DNA from: Hesseltinella vesiculosa
Taxonomy: Eukaryota > Mucoromycota > Mucoromycetes > Mucorales > Cunninghamellaceae
Assembly: GCA_002104935.1 (NCBI GenBank)
Contig: MCGT01000008.1
Coordinates: 248,001 to 312,000 of the forward strand
Reading direction: 5' to 3'
Length of the DNA stretch: 64,000 nucleotides
The position numbers and the translations under genes were made by a program. Below, one piece after another: positions 1 to 10,359 of the stretch. Positions within the stretch are counted from its first letter, which is position 1, and each line of letters starts with the position of its first letter. The notes beneath the pieces were generated by a model that made no database searches, was not told the DNA's origin, and saw only the letters and a program-made list of their open reading frames with translations.

Positions 1-3000
1 CTAGGATGTATGTGGCCCGCATGGATGGGATGGGATGGTTGGTGGTAGTGGTGTATGGGTCGATGGGCTCCAAGATCCAACCAGAGATAAATAATCGGCC
101 GCGGGCCAGCAATGGTGCTTTTGTAATCTGACTGGGAAGCTTGCTCGGCATGTCCACCGAGCTTTCCACATACAAGTATCGCTTAGCTGACGACCCACTG
201 GACAAGTTTTCAACAGCTGTGCACGACGCCAAAAACAACTCACGTGACCTAGAATCGTCAAAAAAAAAAGTGTGGTCTCAGTTTCTACACACGCTCCATC
301 GCTTTTTGCTGGTGGCTGGCTTACTTGAATGGGAACATGGACTTGATTTCTTGGCGCACCACTTGGCAGCCACGCTCCATGGGTGCGAGACGTTCGCACG
401 ACTCGATCGAGTTATCATAGGCAAGTCGGCTGGTGGAGATGTTGGTGACCACTGAGGCGACCTCGGCCACTGAAAAGTTCTCGATCACCTTGGTTGATTT
501 GTAAACCATGTACGGGTCGGGCACTTCCAAGTAAGCATCGAGCGACCGGTCGAATTTTTTGTTCGAGGGAGATGATGACGCATTGGAGGCGGCGGCGGCG
601 GCTGCCGCTGCAGCAAGCAACTTGGACGGCTTTTGACCGGGCGACGTGATCACACTCGCAGAGAGGACAGGAGACGATGGGGTGGAGGTGCGTTCGTTGA
701 TGGTGTCCAGAGTGAGCGAGGGTTTCTTGCCAATGGAGGGTTTTTTGATGAGACTGGCCTTGATGCCTGGACGTTTGCTGATGCGTAGGCCATGCTTGTC
801 CGAGAGCATTGTCCAACCAAAAAGCTCTTCGTCCATGCGTTTCATAAACGAAAAGGCAGCCATGGCCTGGTCCATAGGAGTGACAAGCAGTTGCTGGAGA
901 CATTCATCGAGCGTCGGCACCTCCTTGGCGGGGTCATCTGGCGTGGATTGTTTTTTCGGGGCGGAGGTGGAGGAAGGGGAGGGAGTGGGTGCTTGAAGTG
1001 ACAGGCTGGAGCCAGTGGCGCCGGCCGTTGTCAGTTCTTCGTCGATGAGTGTGTCGTCCATGGCGGCGGCGTCTTGAATGGTAGCGACGTCGCCGTTGAT
1101 GAGCAAGGTGACGGTGCGGTGCCGTTTTTTTTGCACAGGGCCAGGGGTGGATGAGGAGGTGGGTGATGGGTTGCTGGGTAGGGATGACACAGATGCAGCG
1201 GACCGTTGACGTTGACGTTGCTGTTGTTGTTGTTGTTGTTGCTGCGGTTTGATGAGAACCAGGATGTTGGCGCGTCGAGGAATGATGGCTTGTTCCAGAT
1301 GGTCGATGCTAAGCCAAACACCATAAGGGTCTTCTTCTTTGCGGAACTCGGCCACAACGGTCGAAGGGGGTGGGTCGATAGTGATGTTGTAGACATTGGC
1401 ATATGGGTCGGAGGCCAAGGCAGCCCAGCGGCGACGGTCCAGGCGAATCATCGAGCGTGAGGGCTGGGTGCTAAGCTCGGATTCAATGGCTCGGGTATAT
1501 TCACAACGCCAGTGCTTGCGGGTATGATCATAGGAGATTTGATGGAGGGTAGCATAGGCGAGGGATTCCAGAACGGGAGGAGCGCCGTATTTTTTAAAGT
1601 ACTGGTAGGCGGAGGTGGGCACATTGGGGGCTTGGGTGGCCAGCTGATTGACCAAGTACCATGGGATCCAGCCTTGAAAATTGGTTTGGAGAGCAAAGCG
1701 CACGTAGACTGACATGGATGGCTTCTTGCCGGGGCTGGCTGCGTTTGGGTCCACCCGATCCAACCGCCAACCAGCAATCGCCAAGGAAGCGCGTACAAAA
1801 TCTGATGTTGTTTTTGGCAGGTCATAGTGCTCATAGAAATCTTGGTCGGGGCAAGACGTCGCACAGAGATCCACACGATGCGGCGAGTTATACTCCGAGG
1901 CAAAAATCACGTAATCTCGAGGGCTAAGAAAAGGAGGGTCAGCTGGTGCCAAAAAGAAACATATGGAAATCGGGAGAAGCCTTTACCTTGCCGGCCATGC
2001 AGCCTTGAGCTTGTGATGCCAAATGGAGCAAGAGGACGTGATGGAACCGATGAAGTCCCCTTTGTCGAACATGGTATCCCCTATGACAATAAAATAAAAG
2101 AGTCAGCTGCCAATCTTTTGGATAGGTGTACTTGCAAATTTCACGGGCTTCGGCGCAGACAATGACGGCCTTGGCATCCCATATGCTGCAGTGTGGCCAA
2201 ACAGATTCGCACAGGGTGGCACCGGTCGGATGACCATCGACATCCATATGGCGGACAGTTGCCTGGCCATTGCTTGCGTCGGGTTGTTGTGTGACTTTCC
2301 AGTCGGTCGAATGTAGCAGGACATCGAAATAGCTATAGGCATCGGTCACTTGGGCGGGATCCTTGTGGGGTACGACGATTTTCTTGCCGGTCGAAAGCGG
2401 CCGTTTTAATTCAGCGACAGGGTTGCTTGTTGATCGTGGGGAAGCGACCGGTGGAGAGGATGGAGGGGATGGGCTGGAAGCAGTGGTTATGGCTTGATGG
2501 GCAGGTGGCGATGACGGTAGAGAGTTGCCGTCCGTCGGTAGGGGTGCTAAATCAGTCGTGTCATGGTGCTCCTCCATGCTGTCCATGAAGGGGTCTTCGG
2601 GGGAGGTATCGCGAACAGAGGCAGCAGGGTCATCGTTCTCAGACTCGCTGTCGTCAATGGCCATGTCCCAGGACAGGGGCGTACGGATGGGCCAGTGTTT
2701 ACCATGCAAGAGCAATTGGAGAGGAGCAAAGGCTGGGGCGTCTGAGACATCTGAGCCGTCATCGACGTGCCGCAGGGTCAGCTGGACGGTCAATGTGGTC
2801 AAGTGTGGGAGATCCAAGTCGTCAAAGAGGCTTGTTGGGTGTTGTAGTACCACAGAATAGATGTCGCTGTTCAACAGACGCGGCCGCTGGAAGCAGCGCA
2901 AACACAGCTGTGCAAAGAGATCGGTCAGGGTGGGATCGTCCAGTTCATTGTCGGCTTCAAAAAGCTGGATCGAGAGCTGGATGGTGTTGTGAGCCCAGGT

Positions 3001-4273
3001 TTTGCCGGCAAGTTCAATGACGAGCTGGCTGTCGCCAGTGGAACTAGCGTTATGGTGTGCTGGTAGAAGCGCGTGGCTGGCACGGTGCAAGGGAGACGAC
3101 GTGGCTGAGAATGGGTGGCGGGCGTTCATGCCTCTCAGGTTCGACTGACTGGTTCGTCCGGACAGGGTCATAAACATGGCTCGTTGGCCAAACCCAGGGG
3201 AGGAAGGACGGAAGATGAGGGAGGAGGACCGATGGTCGGGCGGTGATGCGCGGTCGTGCCGTTGATCCCAAGAGCGGCTGACGCCAAAGCCGGCGGCGAC
3301 AGCAGCTGCAGCAGACGAGGGCGAGGCAGGTGCCATGGGTTGCTGGAAGGCGGTGGGCGACCGGGGCTGGATTTGAATGGTCGGAGAGGTTGCCGAAGAC
3401 GGCAAGGGGTCGACAGAGAAATGATAGTTCAGGCGGTAAGTGAGGGTGTCAGGATCATACGTATCGTGATCAAAGCGGGTCCCATTGTCCCATTTGGCAA
3501 AGGGAACAGGACCATGTCGTGACAAAGTGGTGGTAGTGTGGGTCAGGATTTCGATCAAATAAGCGGTCAAGTTATCGGGGTCTTGTGTCTCGATGAACGA
3601 TGCAGACGGTTGACAGAATAGGGTCACATGGCCGTCATGGGTCCCAGGGTGAATGGTCCTATCGACGACAAAGGCCAGCAGCTGGATGGGGTCAGCCGGG
3701 TCCAGACTGGAAGCGAGACAGCGTAGCAGGGACGAGTGCTGATGCACCTGCTCTAGCAATTGGCGCTCCTGGGGTCTACGAGGGGAGGAAAGGGTTGGTA
3801 AGTATCAAATCGCCCTTCATTTTTCGAAACGCATGCGCCACTTTTTTACCCCAACTTCCAAGGCTGTTTCATCGTCATTTGGACAAGGTGAACATGTTTG
3901 TCAATGGTGAGTATTGGTTGTTTTGATTGCACCATGGCATGCCCTATAGGATATTGAAAGAGTGAGTTTCTGCGACAAGCGAAGCGTGGTGATTACAAGA
4001 GAGGGAGCAGTTTGTCACAAGCAAGCTGCGCCAGTAGAACAATGGCCAAGAGGGTTCATTGGCAAGGGTGAGTTTATAAGCACCTTGCGAATGCCAAAGT
4101 TGGATATGGATGGAGGATTTCGGAATGGCATGGGTTTTCACTAGGTTCCAGTCTTTTCTTGTGGAGAGGTCATGCTGCTGTTGTATGGATTGTTGCAGCA
4201 TTTGGGTATATTGTTGCGGATGCTTTGCGGGACTACCGAGTTGTTTTGGGGTGAATGAAGTGCTCGTTTTCAT
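1..4273 (-). CDS. Double START-domain protein (3' end beyond window)
   Basis: Large minus-strand gene; its C-terminus continues past position 1. Exons from the 5' end: 4273-3997, 3943-3850, 3775-2145, 2080-1987, 1923-325, 248-1. All junctions are GT-AG and keep frame. A first START (StAR-related lipid transfer) module spans the 3775-2145 / 2080-1987 / 1923 exons; it has the core ARDTMFDKGDF and continues into WPASPRDYV. A second starts in the last full exon (FGWTMLSDKHGLRIS, ERLAPMERGC) and runs on as SRELFLASC. START domains bind sterols or other lipids in a hydrophobic pocket; the ligand cannot be read here. The linker carries a Gln run (about 1215-1245) and a nine-Ala run (about 583-618). 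The N-terminal region (WPLFYW, QPILTIDKHVHL) is not recognised. The start is uncertain: an upstream mini-exon near 4337 (MANIS) could replace the ATG at 4273. Confidence 0.75.
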
Positions 4274-5823
4274 TATGTAAAGAGTGGCAATGGTACTGGT
4301 CAATGTATTACCTTGATATGTTGGCCATGGTCTATGATAGTATATTGAATGTGCAAGAAGAGCTGGGTCATGTACTCATGAAGAAAAACGAAGAAGAAAA
4401 AAGTTGCGACGCTCTCCACGTGGAGTTTTTGTTTTGATTTTTTTCTTTGTGGAGCCAATCAAAACCCGACGGGCCGCCTACAATGCAAAATGCGAGTTTT
4501 TTTTTTTTTTTTTTTTGAACCTCTCTACCTGTGGATGTGAAATAAGAAAAGAGCAAGGGGCCTTGGCTGTTGTTTTTCTATTATAATATTATTACTGCTT
4601 TTATTTACAGGAAGGGGAAATGGTGAGGGTTGTTTAGAGCTTGGCGCATGAATCATGCAGTGCAGCAGGGCTAAATGAAGAGCGATCCTCTTTTTTTTAC
4701 TGTATTCAGTATCATGAAAGAAGAGAAAAAAATGGGGGAAGCCATTCCATTTTTTTTTTTTTTTTGGACAAAGATCTCCAAACATGACAAATCACAATTG
4801 ACAATGTTCAACAAGCTTAGAAATCTTTTTTCTTCCACAAGCAACTTTTTTTTATGTATAACAAATTATTACAGAAAATTTAAAAGGAAGCAGAAAAGTG
4901 TCATCAGACCTTTTTTTTATATTATATTATGATAGAATCAATGTTTAGTAGAATTGTTGTTGTTACGCATTTTTAGAGAATGACGAAATGGAAAGCGTGG
5001 AACAGGCTCCCGACCCGTTGACATTTGTAACCCAGCTGGCGTTGGCTCGAGTGTTCCCCCCCACATACAAACAAAAGGCAGGTTTGGGGGAGTGGGCATT
5101 TCTTTTTATTTTGCTTATAAAACTTGAAGCATTGCCATCTGATTTTTTCTCGATAGGGAAGCGCTAATTTGACAGAAGAGGGGGCTTGCACTGCTGAAGC
5201 CTTTCGTTTTTCACAACCATCACGTTTTTTTTCTTTCGCGCATACACCCTCCTCTTTGTCAATACTGTAAAAGGTCTAGTATAAGATGAAACACATGTTT
5301 TGTGGGGGAGAAGGGGCCGTTCCTGCAAAAAAGATGCCAGTGTCTTTTGCAATGACATCGATCAAAAAAAAAAAAAAGAAAAAGGAGCCATTGTAAGGAT
5401 TGGAACAGGCCTACCGTAGATGAGTTTTGATTCGTCGTTGACATTTCATCGAGAGAAAATGGTAATGGCGGAACACTGTACCCTTGCGATCGATTGGTAA
5501 CCTCGAAACCTTTTTTTTTTTTTTGACTTTGACTCTTTCCAAATTAGGAACCGAGCCAAGACGTCGAAAAGTTGGGGGAGGCGCGCGCTTAAACAAATTA
5601 ACACGACCAACAAACCTCTATTGATGATCTCTAATCTGTATTACAGGCTGCCACTGTTTTTCATTTTTTTTTTTTTTTTTAAAAAAAACCAAAAGTGATC
5701 GAATCAAAAAATGGGGCATCCCCGCTCCAACACAAAAATAGCGCCAAGTTCAAAAAATATTTAAACGCTTGTTTTTTTTTTCTTGGCCATCCTTTTTCTC
5801 TCTTTCTACGACAAATAGAAATA
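4274..5823. other. AT-rich intergenic region
   Basis: About 1.55 kb between the START gene and the SET-domain gene. It holds several long T-runs (about 4498-4516, 4751-4765, 5512-5524) and a T-run running directly into an A-run at about 5664-5689. The short open frames have no recognisable content. The last ~150 bp is CT-rich, as in the other promoters here. No RNA gene was seen. Confidence 0.6.
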
Positions 5824-6339
5824 ATGAGTGCTTTGGTTGCTGACAGCGAACATATCTTCTTGCCCGGTGAACAACCTACCCATCCCGGTCTCTTCAAAGT
5901 AGTGCAGCAAGGCTCGCCTGAGCAATTCTCCAGCAAACTGGTCGCTGACATGGAATACCCCAAAGGCTCTGCTGTCGTGAATTTGCAAGGGCTGACGCAT
6001 GGTCCCAAGCGCTACTCGACTGTACAAGTATCTGAGTCTGACCATGTGGAACTGAACAGTGATTTGGTCTTTATGAACCACTCGTGCGACCCTTCGATGC
6101 ACATGGACGTTGACCGCATGGCTGTGGTGGCTCTCAAGGATATCAAGGCCGGCGATGAAATGACCTTTTTCTATCCTTCGACAGAATGGGACATGGCCCA
6201 ACCGTTTGCCTGCTGGTGTGGCTCCTCAAAGTGTATCGAGATGGTTCAAGGCGCCAAGCACATTTCCTCCTCCACTCTGCAGCAGTTCGTCCTTGCCAAC
6301 CATATCCAAAAACTGATCCAAGAACGGGACCAAAACTAG
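5824..6339 (+). CDS. Small SET-domain protein
   Basis: Single-exon gene of 171 residues, starting at the ATG at 5824. An upstream in-frame ATG at 5695 is less likely because it would translate a T-rich leader. The SET core is clear: FMNHSCDPSMHM (the NHSC pseudoknot motif), then ALKDIKAGDEMTFFYPSTEWDM, which matches the conserved GEE-T-YxY segment in modified form. A post-SET cysteine cluster CWCGSSKC follows and would bind one zinc together with the NHSC cysteine. The family transfers methyl groups from S-adenosylmethionine to lysine. This short stand-alone form has no pre-SET or other chromatin domain, so the substrate is unknown. It may act on non-histone proteins. Confidence 0.85.
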   Translation: MSALVADSEHIFLPGEQPTHPGLFKVVQQGSPEQFSSKLVADMEYPKGSAVVNLQGLTHGPKRYSTVQVSESDHVELNSDLVFMNHSCDPSMHMDVDRMAVVALKDIKAGDEMTFFYPSTEWDMAQPFACWCGSSKCIEMVQGAKHISSSTLQQFVLANHIQKLIQERDQN

Positions 6340-6464
6340 CTCTCTCCTCTATTCCTCGGTGCTTTCGCCCCTGGACCTTGTAAATGTGTATGTATTATTG
6401 GAAAATAAAAATATGGAATCAACTGTGAAAAAAGAAGGAACACTCGCTTTTATTCCACAAAGTG

Positions 6465-7961
6465 TCAGAGTTTGCTAAAGTAGGCCTTGGATGCGCCTTG
6501 CAGTTGATCCATGGTTTTTTGCATCGACAATGGAGTTTGCTTGGCAATAGCTTCAAGCATCTCTTCTGAAATACACGATTCTATTTGATGCAGTAAAAAG
6601 AAAAAGGAAGGTCGATACCTTGATTCATTCCTTTCATTTCCCAAGCTTACCAGGCAAATCCGCACGTGGATGTTCGTGATGGCCGTCAGGAGCAACGATA
6701 TAAGCTTCGCCTAGGAACGTTCAAATGGAAAAAAAAATAAAAGGCGGGAAAAATGAGCGGAGGAAGGGTTCATTTTTTTTTTCCCTTCTCACCAGAGAGC
6801 TCGTCGTCGCGAATGAATTTCAAATAAGTTTCGACCACCTCCTTCATGGGCACCTTGGGAGAAGCATCCAGCACTTCCTTGATAGAGGCTGGATCACCAT
6901 TTTCATCTCGAAGATCGATGATGTCCGTTTCTAAATGAAAAAGATGTTAAGAGGAAATTGACTGCGCTCGGGAAAGCGCGGATCCAATAACGAAAAAGCT
7001 TACCAACCCAGTAAGGGCAAACTGCCATTTAAAGAAGATGAGGGGTTTCAGCAACATGTCAAAATTTTTACTTTTGGTTCCCTTCTCACTGCTTCCCATT
7101 TTCATACCTGCGTTGACTCGAATACCCATGGCTCCAAGGTGCTCAAAACTCCTTGTAAATCCTATGACGGCATGCTTTGTAGCCGAGTAGCTTGAAAGCC
7201 CGCTGAGTTTGAAACGAGGGTGTCAGAGCACTGAGACGCTCCATGCCAATCGCTTACGGGCTTCCAACAATACCAGCCACGGAGGCCGTGTTCACAATAA
7301 CGCCACCACCCCGTTTAATCATATGCATGATCGCCACCTTGGCCCCCTTCACCACGCCAAGAGTGTTGATATCAAAAATCAGCCTCTCCGCTTCGTCTTA
7401 GGCATGGAGAGAAAATGAAAGAGGTTAGTTTCTTGGCCTCTATGTTTGCTTCCCCCCTCTCTCTCTCCATTTACCATCCAAAGGTGTGTTCAAAGTGTCG
7501 GCCGCAAGGCCAGCAATGCCTGCGTTCAAAATGGCAATCTGAAATAAAACCAGCACGTTACACAAAACTGAAGGCCCGTCTCCGAGTCACGTTTCTTCTT
7601 TCTTTTCTTCAGGATGCTTACGTCAACGCCGCCAAAATGAACCTCGGCGGTTTGGAACAATTTCTTGTTATCAGCATAGAAGCGCACATCGCAAAATTCA
7701 AATAGAGCCACTTGGGATCCTGCCCTGGAAAGGTACGAATGAGACTGAATGCGAGTGACTTTTTTTTTTTTTTTTGAGAGCTTACTTTTCATTCAGGGCC
7801 TTGACTGCAGCTTGACCTTGCTCGCGCAGCACGTCTCCAATCACCACTTTGACCCCTCTTTCAACCAAAGCACTGGCCACGGCAAAGCCTATGCCCTTTG
7901 CTCCCCCTGTAATCACTGCCACCTTGTTTTTCATTACTTCAGAGTCTTGCTGCAAAGTCAT
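6465..7961 (-). CDS. Short-chain dehydrogenase/reductase, copy 1
   Basis: Nine exons: 7961-7786, 7724-7622, 7538-7475, 7396-7258, 7202-7108, 7021-7004, 6930-6793, 6710-6651, 6565-6465 (297 residues). Classical SDR signatures: the nucleotide-binding motif ITGGAKGIGF near the N-terminus, the NAG motif ILNAGIAG, the catalytic Ser in NTASVAG and the active-site YSATK. It most resembles the 15-hydroxyprostaglandin dehydrogenase branch, with substrate unknown. The GDV after the second beta strand (VVIGDV) favours NAD(H) over NADP(H). Exon 6 is only 18 nt long. The copy at 12893-14277 has the same exon architecture in the opposite orientation. Confidence 0.92.
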
Positions 7962-8692
7962 AGTATCTTGTTTTCTTCTTTCTAGTTAAGCACAGGTCCA
8001 AAGGTATCGCAAAATGAGGTTGGTATTCTCCCAAAAAAAAAATAATAAAAGAAAGGTGCTAGGTTTCTCCACATTGTTCACAACGCCTTTATTAAGTTCT
8101 GATTGCCTCAGCGAAAATACCCCAAAAACAGCATTCGAACCTTAATAACACCCGTTGGTCAGGTCAATCACTTCCATGGAGGAAACAAATGATGACCTTG
8201 GCTTTGGACCAAAAAAAAAAAAAAAATGAAGCGAGAGGGCGAAGGAAAAGGGCCAGCATGACACCCTGAGCACATCGAACTTCAGCCTTTGCTCAAACAT
8301 CTGGTCAAAAGCAATCGTCTTCTTTGACTCAGCGCACAGCCCTAACAGTACCCATCTACATCCCAATGCATCCCTACAAATAGGCGGGGAGAGACAGAAG
8401 GAGGGGGCAGGAGTGTCACTACCCGCTTGCTCCGCAGAGCCACGGTCCATGAGCGATTGGTTTCCGCCGCTGCGCCAGCCATTTTTTCATTACTGGAATT
8501 CTCATCGAACGTCTCCCCACGCGGATGCAAACTACTGTAACAAGGGAGGCTCTTCATTTTCTGCTTGCTTTATTCATGTTGTATACCAAGTCTCCATTTC
8601 ATTTGACGACCGGGTATTTCTCTGAGGTGAGAATAAATATTTTGGGCGGTTAAACCATCGGGTGAAATCCTAAATCATTTTCAAGTGCGTGT
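7962..8692. other. Intergenic region upstream of SDR copy 1
   Basis: No gene recognised. It contains a poly-A stretch (about 8210-8226) and a short direct repeat of gtgaaatcct (about 8670 and 8690) just outside the left arm of the palindromic element. Confidence 0.5.
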
Positions 8693-9126
8693 GAAATCCT
8701 TTCCAGTGCATGCTTGCCAGCTTTCTAGTTCTTGCTTCTGGTGCCTGGGAGACCTGCAAGGTCAGTTCTCAACATTTGTACTGGTATGCAAAATTTGAGG
8801 CGAATTTATTTAAAGCAATTTTGCACAGTGATTTTTGATCAGTTGGCCTGGGGATCCCCTGGCGAAAATGGCCGATTATTCATTTTTTTTAGCTGAGCGT
8901 TTGGACGTGTCAAAACGGACCGGATCAAATGTTGGCTGAGCAACCTTCACCAATCGACCTGAAATTTTCAATATCATCATCCTTCCTGTATCTGCTCCTT
9001 TGTCCAAAATCTCACATCGATGTAATCACTCAAAAGTGGTGCACAGCAATTACTTTTTTTTTTTCAAAATGGAGAAAAAACTGGATTACAGTTTATTCAG
9101 TCTCCGCCAGCACCTTCGCTTCCTGG
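8693..9126 (+). repeat. Left arm of inverted repeat
   Basis: Pairs with 9280-9705. Shared landmarks include gtgcatgc at 8706-8713 against gcatgcac at 9687-9694, and cttcgcttcctgg at the inner edge. Confidence 0.8.
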
Positions 9127-9279
9127 CTGGCACACGCGGGCAATTTAAAACATATCAGATGTCCAGCCTTTTTCAATGCCATCCAAAGTCACGATTTGAT
9201 GAAGAAATACCGTCACGACCTTGATTGTGTCGTACTTGACGATGATGTCAGTTTTCATTTTTTACCAACTGTCTCACGC

Positions 9280-9705
9280 ATGGCCAGGAAGCGAAGGTGC
9301 TGTGAGGACATTCAGTTTTTTCTCCATTTTGAAAAAAAAAAAGTAATTGCTGTGCACCACTTTTGAGTGATTACATCGATGTGAGATTTTGGACAAAGGA
9401 GCAGATACAGGAAGGATGATGATATTGAAAATTTCAGGTCGATTGGTGAAGGTTGCTCAGCCAACATTTGATCCGGTCCGTTTTGACACGTCCAAACGCT
9501 CAGCTAAAAAAAATGAATAATCGGCCATTTTCGCCAGGGGATCGATCCCCAGGCCAACTGATCAAAAATCACTGTGCAAAATTGCTTTAAATAAATTCGC
9601 CTCAAATTTTGCATACCAGTACAAATGTTGAGAACTGACCTTGCAGGTCTCTCAGGCACCAGAAGCAAGAGCTAAAAGGCTGACGAGCATGCACCGAAAA
9701 CGATT
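9280..9705 (-). repeat. Right arm of inverted repeat
   Basis: Reverse complement of 8693-9126. It differs by a few substitutions and by an extra four bases in the ggggatcgatcccc segment (about 9538-9552), where the left arm has ggggatcccc. Confidence 0.8.
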
Positions 9706-10359
9706 CCATTCTTTGGCCCTTTTTTTTGTACGTAGCCAGAGAATTACAGGAGTCATAGCTTACCTTGCAGCAAGTTGACTGGCCTTTACCCATCTGCTTG
9801 ATATTTTTGACATCATCGCCATTTGTAAAGGTATTGCAGATCTATGGCTATGGCCATGTAAGCATGTACCCCCAGGCACAAACGACGTTAAAGAGGCGTA
9901 AGTCAAAACAGAGCGGGCTAAAGGGGCCTCGCACAGGGTTTGTCGGCATGGCAAGCAAAGGTTGACACAGCGACAGTTCATAATCGTACCTTTATTTACA
10001 ATCACTTGTATCCTAGCAAAACGATTTTCAGATGGACATACGGCGCTATGTTTGAGCTGGAGCTGGCGTTTTTACCACTGATCATTGCATTTTTCCATAC
10101 TCCGTAACTTTACGGTAATAACCCTTCAGTTGGGTGAGAATAGTGCGTCTGGTTTGATTCCTACGACGTTTTTGCTATTATTTTACATGAATAAAATACT
10201 ATTTGATTGGATGCTGATTGATATTTCCCATAGTGCAACCTGACAGCGGGATGAGCACCCGCCGCAAAAAAATAAATGACGTTGCTTTTGAGGCGCGATT
10301 TCATTTTCTCTCTTTTTTACTTTTTACGTTTCATTTATCTTTTTGTAAGCCTATCCATC
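9706..10359. other. Intergenic region upstream of UBP6
   Basis: About 650 bp with no recognised gene. The open frame at 9760-10005 (minus) has no identifiable domain. The last 60 bases before the ATG at 10360 are pyrimidine-rich. Confidence 0.5.

Larger units (their letters stand above)
8693..9705. mobile_element. ~1 kb palindromic (foldback/MITE-like) element
   Basis: The sequence from about 8693 to 9126 reappears as its reverse complement from about 9705 down to 9280. Only scattered mismatches separate the arms (for example gtgcctggga against gtgcctgaga). A non-palindromic spacer of ~150 bp lies at about 9127-9279. Each arm is ~425 bp, far longer than ordinary terminal repeats. No transposase-like protein is encoded; open frames inside are short and partly mirror each other. 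This fits a non-autonomous foldback element or a de novo inverted duplication. No clear target-site duplication was found at the out-facing ends. Confidence 0.7.

Noticed and set aside
3790..4080. Consensus-looking splice donors on the plus strand (gtaagtatc, gtgagtatt, gtgagttta)
   Set aside because: They lie opposite exons and introns of the minus-strand START gene, whose frame runs through all of them; no plus-strand exon is supported.
8929..9366. 145-codon ORF inside the palindrome
   Set aside because: Half of it is the reverse-complement reading of the other arm, and it has no similarity to any transposase motif.
10110..10175. tRNA-like stretch (ttcagttggg followed by ggtttgattcc)
   Set aside because: The T-stem does not pair and no matching acceptor stem is present at tRNA distance.
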